A DNA stretch of 64,000 bases from Streptomyces sannanensis (GTDB lineage: Bacteria; Actinomycetota; Actinomycetes; Streptomycetales; Streptomycetaceae): positions 48,934 to 112,933 of the forward strand of contig NZ_BAAAYL010000004.1 in NCBI RefSeq assembly GCF_039536205.1, written 5' to 3'. The notes under the pieces are model-generated. The model was not told the origin of the DNA and searched no databases. It worked only from the letters and a program-made list of their open reading frames with translations. The position numbers and the translations under genes were made by a program. The first letter of the stretch is position 1. Each line of letters starts with the position of its first letter. Of this stretch, positions 27,363-36,538 are shown piece by piece.

Positions 27363-27926
27363 ATGAATCTGAAGATCCTCCTCGACAGCGTGACCTGCCA
27401 CGACACCAGGTAGCCTTCGGGAACCGACGAGCTCTTCATCACGGGCGGCGTGATCGCCACGGGAGGTATCGCAGGCTCCGCATCACACCCCGTCCTCACC
27501 ACGCCCAGCGATATCGATGCCGATCAGATGCGCGCGTTCTCCGAAGAGGAGCACGGCATGTTCGACGGAGAGGTCCAGAAGGATGGCCGGCTGCTCATCG
27601 CCCTGACCGCCTGGAACAGCGACATCGCCGGGGACTGGGGCACGCTTTACGCGCCAGCGAAGAAGGGGCTCGCCGCCGGGCTCGCCTCGTACACTCTCAG
27701 TCCCGGCGCCAGCGCCAAACCGGTCGTCGACGTAGTCACCACAGCTATGGGAAAAGTCGTCAGCAGGCTTGACAAGGAGCACCTACTCGGAACCCTGACA
27801 GAAGAAATCCCCATTCGTGACCTGCAGGACGGCGACTCCCGACTGTGGCGGCTCAAGCAGCGTGACGACTGGGGCTCCAGCTGGGACTACATGGTCATTT
27901 ACTCGGTCCACCTCCTGGAGTCGTAA
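27363..27926 (+). pseudogene. Hypothetical protein with an in-frame TAG
   Basis: The frame begins MNLKILLDSVTCHDTR, is interrupted by TAG at 27411-27413, and continues PSGTDELFITGGVIATGG through ALTAWNSDIAGDWGTLYAPA and WDYMVIYSVHLLES to the stop at 27926. The two halves clearly belong together (187 codons), so one nonsense change broke the gene. A later start at GTG 27450 would leave out the conserved-looking N-terminal strands. Function unknown; no signal peptide. Confidence 0.6.
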
Positions 27927-27997
27927 AGAGACGAGGCGGTCGGTCGCCCTGCGGTGTCCGTCTGGTGATCCGGCCGGGTGTGGTCACGCTGCTGGAA

Positions 27998-28195
27998 AGG
28001 GTCGCCAGCGGGGCGGAGGCCGAGAACTGGACGAGATCGGACGCTTTCATCAACGACACCAGAGCCTCCCGGCATTGCGCGGTTGGATTCGCATCCCCGA
28101 GCTACCGAGAGGCCCTGCCTTCATACGCGTACAACGGGAAGATCACCCCGGCGGGAAACCTGTTCGACCCGCACGTTCCATGATCGGCTGAGATA
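27998..28195 (+). repeat. Fragment of an exported-protein-like gene tail, copy 1
   Basis: The plus strand encodes WTRSDAFINDTRASRHCAVG, FASPSYREALPSYAYNGKIT and PAGNLFDPHVP with a stop, followed by the shared noncoding ATGATCGG..GAGATACGGCTT. The same coding end and downstream sequence recur at 58318-58500. Both copies lack a 5' gene part in common. They look like tails of one ancestral gene family left beside mobile DNA. Confidence 0.65.
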
Positions 28196-28377
28196 CGGCT
28201 TTTGATGCCAACCCGGCCGGGGGTGTCCGGCCATTGGCAGCTGCGCGCACCAACGGGGTTGGGCAGCAGGCCACAGGGGAAGTCTCCGTCCGCCGGACCG
28301 TCGACTGAGGTGGAGCCTCTAGGACGTAAGCAATCGCTGTCCGAGTTCAGGGGAAACCCCAGGGGTGGAGTTGAGGC

Positions 28378-30690
28378 ATGGTGGAACGACGCATGTCGGT
28401 TGCGACGCACTGGGGCAGTTTTGTCGCGGTGGTCGATTCCGGTCGGTTGGTGCGGATCGAGCCGAGGGGCGATGACCCCACGCCGTCTCCCATCGGCCCG
28501 GGAATGGTGACAGCCGCCGACGACAGCGCTCGCGTGTTGCGCCCTGCGGTGCGCAAGGGCTGGCTGAACGGCCTGCCGCGCGCCCACGACACGGCCAGAG
28601 GCGCGGACGCCTTCGTGGAGGTGAGCTGGGACGACGCGATCACGCTGGTGAGCGATGAACTCCGGCGAGTTCGTTCACGGCACGGAGATAGCGCGGTGTT
28701 CGGCGGATCCTATGGCTGGGCCAGTGCGGGCGCGTTCCACAACGCGCAGAATCAACTCCACCGCTTCCTGGCGTTGGGTGGAGGATACACCGACTCTCGT
28801 AACACATACAGCACCGCTGCGTTGGAGGTCATCCTCCCTCATGTGATCGGCGGGCATCCGTGGAGCTACCAGTCCCGGATGCCGATGTGGGACGAGATTG
28901 CCGAGAGCTGTGAGCTTGTGGTGGCGTTTGGAGGGCTGGCCCTCAAGAACAGCCAGATCAACCCTGGTGGGCTGGCCAGGCACCAGACGCAGGACCTGCA
29001 GCGCCAGTGCCGTGAGGCCGGGGCACGGTTCGTGAACATCAGCCCCATCCGCAGCGACATGGCCGGCTTCCTGGATGCCGAGTGGCTGCCCGTCATCCCC
29101 AATACCGACACCGCCGCGATGCTCGGCATCGCCCACACGATGCTGGTCAACGGCTGGCACGATGAGGACTTCCTTCGCCGGTGCTGCGTCGGCTTCGACC
29201 GCTTCGCCTCCTACCTGACTGGCGCGCACGACGGCATCCGGAAAGACGCTGCCTGGGCAGCGGAGATCACGGGCATCAGCCGCGATGCGATCACCGACCT
29301 CGCTCGCCGCCTCACCACCCAGCGTTCTCTCATCATGGTCAACTACGCGGTGCAGCGGGCAGACCACGGCGAACAACCGATCTGGATGTCTGTCGTGCTG
29401 GCCGCCATGGCGGGCTCGATGGGCCGGCCTGGCTGCGGCTGGGGCGCAGGTTACGCGACGATGGACGCGACCGGTGTTGCCAGAGGCCGCCCTTTCGTGG
29501 CGACGGTACCGGAGGTTTCCAACCCCGTTCCGGATTTCATCCCTGTGGCAAGGATCGCCGACACCCTGCTGCATCCGGGTGAGACCATCGACTACGACGG
29601 CCGGCGCCTCACGTTGCCCGAGCTTCGCCTGATCTACTGGTGTGGAGGGAACCCGTTCCACCACCACCAAGACCTGCACCGGTTGACCCGAGCCTGGCAG
29701 ACCCCTGACACGGTGGTGGTTCACGAAGCCTGGTGGAACACCACGGCCAAGTTCGCGGACATCGTCCTGCCCGTCGCCACCAGCTTGGAACGCGACGACT
29801 TCGCCGCCGGGTTTTCAGACCCCCACCTCGTCGCGATGCCGAAGGTCCGCGAGCCGGCGGGCGAGTCGCGCACCGACCACCAGATCTTCACCGCCTTGGC
29901 CTCCCGGCTCGGATACGAGCAGGAGTTCACCCAGTCACGCTCCGAGATCGAATGGGTTCGACACCTTTACGAGCAGACGAGGGCCAAACTCAGCGACGAT
30001 GCCGCCTTGCCGAGCTTCGACGACTTCTGGCGAAGCTCCACCGCTGAGCTGCCGGCGTTGACCGGACCGTTTCCCGGCAGCTTCGAGGCGCTCCGCTCAG
30101 ATCCGCAGCGTTTCCCCCTGCCGACACCGTCGGGCCGGATCGAGATCTTCTCCGAGGAGATCGACTCGTTCGGCTACGACGACTGCGCCGGGCACCCGAC
30201 GTGGTTTGAACCAGTGGAGTGGCTTCGTGCCGACCTGTCGGACCGATTCCCGTTGCATTTGATCTCGAATCAGCCCGCCTCACGGCTGCACAGCCAGTAC
30301 GACAACGGTGACCACAGCCTCAGTTCGAAGATCCGTCGCCGTGAGCCCGTGACGATCAATCCGTTGGACGCCGCGTCACGCGGCATCGAAAGCGGCATGA
30401 TAGTACGCGTCTACAACGACCGAGGAAGCTGTCTCGCGGGTGCAGTCCTATCCGACGATGTCATGCCGGGCGTCGTGCAACTGTCCACGGGAGCGTGGTG
30501 GGATCCGGTCCAGCCGGGCTTGAGCGGAACGTTGGACCGCCACGGAAATCCGAACGTTCTCACAGGGGATCGGCCGTGCTCGCGCCTGTCCCAAGGGCCG
30601 AGTGCTCTCAGTGCGCTGGTCGACGTCGAGTGCTACGGCGGCCCTCTTCCCGATATGCTCGCTTATGCACCACCAAATCTCGAACAATGA
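28378..30690 (+). CDS. Molybdopterin-dependent oxidoreductase, BisC/DMSO-reductase type
   Basis: A 770-residue enzyme of the DMSO reductase family, closest in pattern to biotin sulfoxide reductase (BisC)-like cytoplasmic enzymes. The N-terminus lacks a Cys-rich iron-sulfur motif and a twin-arginine signal. The motif GGSYGWASAGAFHNAQNQLH (~103-122) contains the Ser that ligates molybdenum in this subgroup. Other family hallmarks are LIYWCGGNPFHHHQDLHRL and VHEAWWNTTAKFADIVLPVA, with a C-terminal MGD-binding domain (LISNQPASRLHSQYDNG). ATG at 28378 has GGAG upstream. It would reduce an S- or N-oxide substrate; which is unknown. It stands alone. Confidence 0.88.
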   Translation: MVERRMSVATHWGSFVAVVDSGRLVRIEPRGDDPTPSPIGPGMVTAADDSARVLRPAVRKGWLNGLPRAHDTARGADAFVEVSWDDAITLVSDELRRVRSRHGDSAVFGGSYGWASAGAFHNAQNQLHRFLALGGGYTDSRNTYSTAALEVILPHVIGGHPWSYQSRMPMWDEIAESCELVVAFGGLALKNSQINPGGLARHQTQDLQRQCREAGARFVNISPIRSDMAGFLDAEWLPVIPNTDTAAMLGIAHTMLVNGWHDEDFLRRCCVGFDRFASYLTGAHDGIRKDAAWAAEITGISRDAITDLARRLTTQRSLIMVNYAVQRADHGEQPIWMSVVLAAMAGSMGRPGCGWGAGYATMDATGVARGRPFVATVPEVSNPVPDFIPVARIADTLLHPGETIDYDGRRLTLPELRLIYWCGGNPFHHHQDLHRLTRAWQTPDTVVVHEAWWNTTAKFADIVLPVATSLERDDFAAGFSDPHLVAMPKVREPAGESRTDHQIFTALASRLGYEQEFTQSRSEIEWVRHLYEQTRAKLSDDAALPSFDDFWRSSTAELPALTGPFPGSFEALRSDPQRFPLPTPSGRIEIFSEEIDSFGYDDCAGHPTWFEPVEWLRADLSDRFPLHLISNQPASRLHSQYDNGDHSLSSKIRRREPVTINPLDAASRGIESGMIVRVYNDRGSCLAGAVLSDDVMPGVVQLSTGAWWDPVQPGLSGTLDRHGNPNVLTGDRPCSRLSQGPSALSALVDVECYGGPLPDMLAYAPPNLEQ

Positions 30691-30827
30691 CACGAAAGCT
30701 TCCTGTCGCTTCGGGCAAGTTTCCGTGTGTACCACCGTCAAGCGTGGAGCAGGTTGCTCTGGCCGCCGAGAGACTCTCCACTTACCCGCTTTGCGTCTGA
30801 GTAATGACATGAATACTGTGCGCAGTC

Positions 30828-31379
30828 GTGACTGCACTTCAAGACCTCAAGTACGCCCAGTGGTTCAGGGGCGCCGATGTCGACGGCGACGGGTTCATCA
30901 CCCAGCGGGACGTCCGAATGATGAGCGAGCGTTACATCGCCGTCCGCGGTGCCGCGCTGGACTCCGCGACCGCCCGCCTGCTCACCGAGGGGATGGACGG
31001 GTTCTGGGCGAACGTGATCGCCCCGATGGATCAGGATGGTGACGGGAAGGTCGATCTGCGGGAGATGACCGAAGGGTTCAGGCGGGTCCTGACCGACCCC
31101 GCCCTCTACCCGGAACAGATCGAGCCGGTGACCAACTGCTTCTTCGACCTCGTCGACCTCAACGGAGACGGCAAGATCGACCAGGCGGAGTTCCAGCAGA
31201 TGTTCGACTCGGTCGCCGGCGTTCCCGGCGAGGACTGCGCCGCGGTCTTCGCCGCTTTGGACCAGGACGGCTCCGGTGGGCTGGACCGCGCCGAATTCCA
31301 CCAGGCGGTCACAGAGTTCTTCTACGGCAACGACCCGGACGCTGCTGCCAACCACCTGTTCGGCAGACTCGCCGGCTGA
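30828..31379 (+). CDS. EF-hand calcium-binding protein (calerythrin-like)
   Basis: A 183-residue cytoplasmic protein with four EF-hand loops: DVDGDGFITQRD (~17), DQDGDGKVDLRE (~67), DLNGDGKIDQAE (~111) and DQDGSGGLDRAE (~145). All four have acidic residues at loop positions 1, 3, 5 and 12. Size and arrangement match actinobacterial calerythrin-type Ca2+ buffers. The start is GTG at 30828. It follows the molybdoenzyme by ~140 bp in the same direction; co-transcription is possible but not shown. Confidence 0.9.
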   Translation: MTALQDLKYAQWFRGADVDGDGFITQRDVRMMSERYIAVRGAALDSATARLLTEGMDGFWANVIAPMDQDGDGKVDLREMTEGFRRVLTDPALYPEQIEPVTNCFFDLVDLNGDGKIDQAEFQQMFDSVAGVPGEDCAAVFAALDQDGSGGLDRAEFHQAVTEFFYGNDPDAAANHLFGRLAG

Positions 31380-31429
31380 CGGCCCCGGATTCGGCCCAGG
31401 TACGCACGCCCACACCACTGCTGGTCTGG

Positions 31430-31547
31430 GCGTGCGGCGTTCACGCCAGCGTGTCCAGATCTCATCCTGCTGAGCTGGCGAAAACCCGTAGTCACGCACC
31501 TGTGCCTCCACGACTACATGATCATCCGTGGGTGGTGCGTTGATCAC
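31430..31547 (-). mobile_element. N-terminal fragment of a transposase-like protein (IS30-type?)
   Basis: The minus strand reads MINAPPTDDHVVVEAQVRDY then GFSPAQQDEIWTRWRERRTP. The FSPAQQDEIWTRWR stretch resembles the first helix-turn-helix of IS30-like transposases. The rest of the gene is missing. Assignment is weak. Confidence 0.3.
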
Positions 31548-31705
31548 CTGAGGGTGCCATCGTTTGACGACAGGCGGCCGACGCGTCCAATGAATCCGTG
31601 CAATCCAGGGGTTCGCGGCAGCTCGAATCCAATCAGATCCGATGGTGATTGCTGACAGGGTTTGGTGACAGATAGGGTCCGATCTTCCGCACGGAAGGGC
31701 CCTCG

Positions 31706-31806
31706 GTGGCGAACCTGGTCTACAAGCGGGTCTCGACCGACCAGCAGTCGACCGACCGTCAGAACCTCGTCCTGGACGAGGCCGGGATCGAGGACCCGGT
31801 GGTTGG
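31706..31806 (+). mobile_element. N-terminal fragment of a serine resolvase
   Basis: A GTG at 31706 opens VANLVYKRVSTDQQSTDRQN followed by LVLDEAGIEDPVV. The YxRVSTxxQ.T.RQ motif holds the catalytic Ser of resolvase/invertase recombinases. The reading ends where a foreign sequence with an IS-like terminus begins (31824). Confidence 0.7.
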
Positions 31807-31962
31807 CTGCGTAGGTTTCAAGCGGGTTCTGGCACAGATCTTGGGGAGCCGTCGTGGAGGGTGACGGCGTCGTTCGATTGAGAGGGGTTACTGACTTCGG
31901 CGTCTTGAGGTCTCTTTGTCGGACCTGGTGACGGAGCCCACGGTGGCTGGTACGCCGGAGGT

Positions 31963-32502
31963 ATGCGGTATCCAGACGGGGGCGGGCTGACCGCCGGGCA
32001 GCGCAAGCGCCGTGAAGAGGTACGGATACGGGCTGCTGACCTCTATGAGGAAGGCGTGGAAGTCCCGTGCATCGCCCGGGAGTTACGGGTGAGCGAGAAG
32101 TCGGTCTACCAGTGGCGCCGCGCCTGGGAGTCGGGCGGTCGGGAAGCACTGCGCTCCAAGGGGCCTTCGGGCTACGACTGCCGGCTCGGCCCGCACCTGC
32201 AGGCCAAACTCGCCGCCTGGCTGGAGGAGGGGCCGGCCGCGCACGGCTGGACGGACGACCAGGTGTGGACCGCCGCACGGGTACGCACGCTGATCGGGCG
32301 GAAGTTCCACATCTCCTACAGCGTCTCCGGAGTGACCCGGCTGCTGCACCGGATGGGCTACAGCGTGCAGATGCCCGCCCGGCCTGCGACCGAACGCGAC
32401 GAGGACGCGGTCACCGCATGGCGGGAGGCGACCTGGCAGGAGGTAAAAGCCTCCGGGCGGCGACCGGCGCGTTCATCTGCCTCGAGGACGAAGCAGGCGT
32501 GA
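31963..32502 (+). CDS. IS630-type transposase, first frame
   Basis: A 179-residue frame with an HTH: VEVPCIARELRVSEKSVYQW, then KGPSGYDCRLGPHLQAKLAA, and a second winged-helix segment WTAARVRTLIGRKFHISYSV. The DDE core is in the -1 frame. The overlap contains AGGAGGTAAAAGCC at 32450-32463: a run of A preceded by a Shine-Dalgarno-like AGGAGG, the layout of a programmed -1 shift. Terminal repeats TACTGACTTCGGCGTCTT-like at 31888 and ATGCCGAAGTCAGGTAA at 33042 flank the pair. Confidence 0.78.
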   Translation: MRYPDGGGLTAGQRKRREEVRIRAADLYEEGVEVPCIARELRVSEKSVYQWRRAWESGGREALRSKGPSGYDCRLGPHLQAKLAAWLEEGPAAHGWTDDQVWTAARVRTLIGRKFHISYSVSGVTRLLHRMGYSVQMPARPATERDEDAVTAWREATWQEVKASGRRPARSSASRTKQA

Positions 32503-33035
32503 CCGGCCGGCCGCCCAAGGGCCGCACCTGGGGTCGGCGCGGGATCACCCCGACAGTGCGCGTTTCCGGCCGCAGCCGTGGCCGCCTGTCGGTGGCCGGA
32601 CTGCTGTGCTTCAGGCCGGGCCTGCCCGCCCGCCTGTGCTACCGGCTGCGCCGGCACACCGGCCGTAAAGGCGAGCGTCGCTCGCTGAGCGAGACGGACT
32701 GCATCCGCCTGCCCGACGGCGCCCACCAACTGCTCAAGGCCCCGCTCATCGTGGTGTGGGACCGGTTGAGCACCCACACCTCCAAGACGATGCAGGCGCT
32801 CGTGGCCGAGCGGGAATGGCTGACGGTCATCCTGCTGCCCGGATACGCACCCGACCTCAACCCGGTCGAGGGCCTCTGGGCGCACATCAAGCGGAGCCTT
32901 GCCAACCTGGCCGCCCGCACCCTCAGCGAGCTGGAGACCCTGCTCCGCAGACGGCTCAAGGCACTGCAGTACCGGCACACCATCCTCGACGGATTCCTCG
33001 CCGGAACCGGCCTCGCTCGCGACAGACCGAACTGA
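32459..33035 (+). CDS. IS630-type transposase, second frame (DDE domain)
   Basis: The catalytic domain reads GAFICLEDEAGVTGRPPKGR (first Asp), APLIVVWDRLSTHTSKTMQA (second Asp) and GYAPDLNPVEGLWAHIKRSL (Glu), so all three DDE residues are present. The frame itself is open from 32067 but only this part is transposase. Expression needs a shift from the 31963 frame near 32456. An active element is therefore possible. Confidence 0.75.
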
Positions 33036-33155
33036 CCCGAATATGCCGAAGTCAGGTAACGGGCAGTCCGCAGAATGCCCGACGCGCCGGAAGCTTACGG
33101 GGCCATGATCACTCGCCCCGAAGCAGCTCCACCGACCTCGCTATCCGCTGCTGCG

Positions 33156-33800
33156 TCATGACCGACGCAAGGCCCGATCACTGCGCAGCGGTATGAAGTC
33201 CCAGTACAGCCTCTGCTCCTCGTCCACTACCGGCGTGTAGCGGTTGAGGGGCCGAGAGGTCTCGAGAGACGTGGCGATCGCCTCCATGAGCACCGGCAGG
33301 GACGTCCACATCTCGTGCGATACGCGCATGATGCCTTCCACGGCCTCGGCTTCGTGGACGCGCCCCCGGTCGATCTCGGGACGGTGGTCCAGTACGAGGG
33401 GATCCCCGCCGACGTCCCGCGCGATGGGGATCAACTGCGGGTGTCCGTACAGGACGTGGCTAGCCCCGATCTTCATGAAGTCGTAGTCCACCTCCTCTCC
33501 TTTCTCATCCGCCGTGCACTGGTCGTAGAAGCCGGTGAGAAGTTGCCACGCAGCCGCTATCTCGCGTGCACTCATCGGTCTGTAGAACGCCGGCAGCAGC
33601 GAGAATTGCTGGTCGAGGAGACCGTCGTGCCGCAGCAGCGACATCACCAAGGGCCTCAGCAGTGGCCGGCCGATGACGCGTTCGACGGCGGCGATGTCCG
33701 CCGGATCCGCGGGCGGCGCCAGCGCGGCGTAGGTCGCCGGCGCGTGCTCGGCCAGCCAGTTCTCGATTCGCGTCCACGACTCACTGATCGGTGCGGTCAT
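33156..33800 (-). CDS. SMI1/KNR4 (SUKH)-family protein
   Basis: A 214-residue protein starting at ATG 33800 (MTAPISESWTRIENWLAEHA). The pattern PPADPADIAAVERVIGRPLL, RHDGLLDQQFSLLPAFYRPM and MKIGASHVLYGHPQLIPIAR is that of the SMI1/KNR4 or SUKH superfamily. In bacteria these are often immunity proteins for polymorphic toxins, or components of unknown role. No toxin gene is next to it here. It is cargo inside the inverted-repeat unit 31824-34435. Confidence 0.78.
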   Translation of the reverse strand: MTAPISESWTRIENWLAEHAPATYAALAPPADPADIAAVERVIGRPLLRPLVMSLLRHDGLLDQQFSLLPAFYRPMSAREIAAAWQLLTGFYDQCTADEKGEEVDYDFMKIGASHVLYGHPQLIPIARDVGGDPLVLDHRPEIDRGRVHEAEAVEGIMRVSHEMWTSLPVLMEAIATSLETSRPLNRYTPVVDEEQRLYWDFIPLRSDRALRRS

Positions 33801-34017
33801 GGCACGGCATCCTGCCACCTGGTGCTGACAACCTCCTGGGAACAGCCAGACGGTGGCCGTGACCCCAATACATCCGGCTGGGGCCGCCTCTGGGTCGTGC
33901 GAGGGGACTCCACGATGACAGGCGACGACACCCGCCGACCGCTAACCCGCAGGCCAGAGGGGCGGCGGCTGGAGTGCGTGCAGGTCAGGCAGATGCCGCG
34001 TCGCTTCTTCGGCTAAT

Positions 34018-34195
34018 GATCGCGCTCGATGGAGCACAGCACCTCACGTCCGCCCGTCCTCCAGCCACGGCGCCACTGGTAGACCGACTTCTCACTCACC
34101 CGTAACTCCCGGGCGATGCACGGAACTTCCAGCCCGGACGGACCGCGTCACCGGTCCCGACACAGATCCAGACCCCAAGACGCCGAAGTCAGTAA
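34018..34195 (-). mobile_element. Shrunken second IS630-type copy
   Basis: On the minus strand it begins with the terminus TACTGACTTCGGCGTCTTGG and encodes RELRVSEKSVYQWRRGWRTG, matching the element at 31886-33045. Sequence between the terminus and the first helix is partly deleted and the DDE part is absent. Together the two copies flank the SUKH gene in inverted orientation. Confidence 0.7.
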
Positions 34196-34435
34196 GAGAC
34201 GTAAAACGCCGGTTCCTCGCGTACTCCTCTCCATCATGCTCGCCGGACCCGCCCCATCTGGCAGTACTGGACACGTCCCGGCTTTGTCAGGGCCGCTCTC
34301 ACCCTCACCGGCATCACCCGGATCAGGCTGCCCTCAGCTTCAACCCAACTGCTGCGAAAGCGGGTTGGTGCAGGTCTTCCACCTCCACTCGAACCAACAC
34401 GCCTCACGGCGCAACCAAGATCTGTGCCAGAACCC

Positions 34436-34850
34436 GTAACTCACCAACAAAGCCAGACCTGCCAAGTCCTGGGTCGGCAGCCCCTCGAAGTAGTGCAGCA
34501 CGATGGCCGAGCGTTGCATGTTCGGCAGGTCCCGCAGGGCCGACAGAAGCGTGACGTGTTGGACCACGGATTCACTGGAATCGTCGAAGGTCAGGTTCTG
34601 TTCGGAGAGGGCTGCGGTCAACGGGGTGGTGCGGGCATGCCAGCGGTGGCTCGCCCTGGCATTGCGGCGCGCAGCCGTGCTGACAGGCGAGCGGGTTATC
34701 GATGGTGCCCCAGCGGCGCCAGGCGTCGACGAGCGCATCCTGTACGGCGTCCATAGCTGCGCCGTGGCTGCCGTCCTCAATCGAAGAGGCCAGCGATAAA
34801 TACTGTGGCCGAGTCCAGGCCGAAGCAGATGAAGGATCACTGCACATCGG
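34436..34850 (-). pseudogene. Fragmented ECF-type sigma factor
   Basis: Two minus-strand frames give DAVQDALVDAWRRWGTIDNP (region 2-like) and SALRDLPNMQRSAIVLHYFE, GLPTQDLAGL (region 4). The order is right for an ECF sigma factor but there is a frameshift between them, no clear start, and the 3' end is cut at 34436 by the inverted-repeat unit. Confidence 0.65.
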
Positions 34851-35032
34851 TGCTTAGTGGTCGGTTTCGGAAGTCCTTCGGGGGTTGACTTCAACGTTGG
34901 CTTCATGCCTGTCTCGGGCAACTGCCGGGGCTGGTGGCTCTGCTGGACGCGGCCACCTGGCGATCTGAGGCGACTCCGAAACCTGCCTGCCAGACTCCTC
35001 AGCTGTGGGCTGCTGGTATCCGTGGGTTCGGG

Positions 35033-35566
35033 TCAGTGTTGCGGCGTCGTCCGGCTGCGGTAGGACTGCGCGGCGACGAGGAGGCCGATTCCCCAGACCA
35101 GGAACTGGGGGATGCCGTAGGCGACGATCCACCGGCTGAAGATGCCCGGCTCGTTCCACTGCAGGACGGTCAGCACGGCGGCCCAGGCGGTGTACAGCAG
35201 CAGGAACGCCGCGACCGTGAAGGCGGTGGCGGCCAGCGACCGTGGTGGGACCCGGCGTCCCGCCACGACCGGCACCCACTTCGGGAACACCAGGCCCCAC
35301 GGCCGGACCAGGCTCAGTGCCAGCACGCCGGCCATCGCGGCCATCCCGCTCAGCACGAACAGGTAGGGACCGCCGCCGACGGCGTACCAGTCGCGGAACT
35401 TGTCCTCGTCGGCCCACAGAGGGATGCCGAGCGCCCACACCGCGTGCAGCGGGATGAAGCCGACGGTTGCGGAGATCGCAGACGCGTAGGCGGCCCTGAC
35501 GGCCCGCCGCGACGGCAGCGGAATATCGGTTACTGCGGGGCTGCGAAGAACGTCAACCTTGGACAT
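35033..35566 (-). CDS. Putative integral membrane protein
   Basis: A 177-residue protein with four hydrophobic segments: ISATVGFIPLHAVWALGI, YLFVLSGMAAMAGVLALSLV, TAFTVAAFLLLYTAWAAVLT and WIVAYGIPQFLVWGIGLLVA. The N-terminus MSKVDVLRSPAVTDIP is cytoplasmic-looking. AGAGG precedes the ATG at 35566. Probably a small inner-membrane protein, function unknown. It resembles uncharacterised actinobacterial four-helix membrane proteins often found near ECF sigma genes, and a broken sigma factor lies just downstream. Confidence 0.72.
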   Translation of the reverse strand: MSKVDVLRSPAVTDIPLPSRRAVRAAYASAISATVGFIPLHAVWALGIPLWADEDKFRDWYAVGGGPYLFVLSGMAAMAGVLALSLVRPWGLVFPKWVPVVAGRRVPPRSLAATAFTVAAFLLLYTAWAAVLTVLQWNEPGIFSRWIVAYGIPQFLVWGIGLLVAAQSYRSRTTPQH

Positions 35567-35861
35567 GAACGGACCTCTCGGAATGGGGCAACGAAGAACG
35601 CGCTCACGTCGCACTGTTCCAGAGGCACGCCGACCACCACATCCGCGATCAGGTCGACGACCACTCATGCCTGAGAGTGACCCTGGCGTCGGCTTCCTCC
35701 CCTGCGGAGGGGAAGCCGGGCTCCAGCCAGCGGTCATTGTCTTGGGTGGGTGCCCCATGCACCTGCCGTTGGACGTGCGCGGCGTGTCGCATGGGCCAGC
35801 AGCATCCGAGGCGTCAGGCTGCGGTTCGTCGTGATCCACTTCTCTCGATCGGCCTGCCTGC

Positions 35862-36015
35862 CATGCCTGTTGCCGCCGCCCGCCCGATATTTCCGACAGC
35901 CGCCGAGCGGCACCGGTTGAAGAAGGCGGCCTGGGGCCACAAGACACCCCACCAGCCGCGGCAACGCGCTCACATCGTGCTGCTGGCGGCGCGCGGCCGC
36001 TCGAATGCGGCCATC
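35862..36015 (+). mobile_element. N-terminal fragment of an IS630-type transposase
   Basis: The plus strand encodes FPTAAERHRLKKAAWGHKTP then RQRAHIVLLAARGRSNAAI, the conserved N-terminus of one IS630 subgroup (ltaaeR..L...a.....h....RA.ivLlaa.G.sn..Ia). It is cut at about 36015, where group II intron sequence begins. Confidence 0.6.
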
Positions 36016-36075
36016 GACGACTTCACGCCGTCACTGCCGAGCAGTGGCGGCGCCGAGCGCTGCCGCAGCGCCCGG

Positions 36076-36494
36076 GCGAGGTACTGCGACGACTTCGTGG
36101 TCCTGTCGCCAACCAGACAACGGGCCGATATGGACAAGCAGTTGGCGGCGAAAGTGCTGGAAAGACTCGGGATGCGACTGCACCCCTCACCCGAGGTAGG
36201 CAGGGCTTCGATTTCCTCGGCTTCCACCACCGGAAGATGGAATCGTGGAAATGGCGAGGCAGGTTCTACCTGCAACGCTGGCCCTCGGCCAGAGCGATGC
36301 GAGTGCTGCGGGACAAGGTCCGCGCAGCAACCGCCCGCTCGAAGACCGAACGGCCAGTGTCAGCCGTGGTCGCCGACCTGAACCCCGTACTGCGGGGCTG
36401 GGCAGCGTACTTCCGCAACGTGAACTCCGGGCGGAAGTTCAACGCGGTCGATGGCTACGTTGTGCACAGGGCGACGGCGCATGCCAGTCGGTGA
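36076..36494 (+). pseudogene. C-terminal fragment of a group II intron reverse transcriptase/maturase
   Basis: Frame 1 gives RYCDDFVVLSPTRQRADMDK and LERLGMRLHPSPE with the YxDD polymerase motif (here YCDD). Frame 2 gives FYLQRWPSARAMRVLRDKVR, RPVSAVVADLNPVLRGWAAY and FRNVNSGRKFNAVDGYV, the maturase X domain. The fragment then jumps to the terminal HASR. The segment normally between (LAIFASRKH.., RGRNWTTRFTYG) is missing here but is present inverted at 36885-36967. No active protein can be made. Confidence 0.8.
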
Positions 36495-36505
36495 ACGATG
36501 TCGGA

Positions 36506-36538
36506 AAGCCGTGTGCGGGAGAACCGCACGCACGGTTT
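36506..36538 (+). ncRNA. Group II intron domain V
   Basis: About 33 nt starting AAGCCGTGTGCGG and ending GCACGCACGGTTT fold as domain V: AGC catalytic triad near the 5' end, GAGA tetraloop, and a two-base bulge on the 3' arm. It lies 12 bp after the maturase stop, exactly where domain V is expected. A domain VI-like stem may follow. The 5' intron domains are not in the window, so self-splicing is not expected. Confidence 0.7.

Larger units (their letters stand above)
31824..34435. mobile_element. Composite unit bounded by 21-bp inverted repeats
   Basis: GGGTTCTGGCACAGATCTTG plus one G (31824-31844) recurs exactly inverted at 34415-34435. The left boundary interrupts a resolvase gene and the right boundary interrupts a sigma-factor gene. 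Inside lie an IS630-type element, a SUKH-family gene and an inverted, shrunken IS630 copy. The repeat resembles IS6-family termini (GGnTCTGnnGCAnAGAT), but no IS6-type transposase is present. Confidence 0.55.

Noticed and set aside
33915..34016. A 33-codon frame starting at ATG 33915 with an AGGGGAC upstream
   Set aside because: Too short and basic to support, and it runs into the edge of the shrunken IS630 copy.
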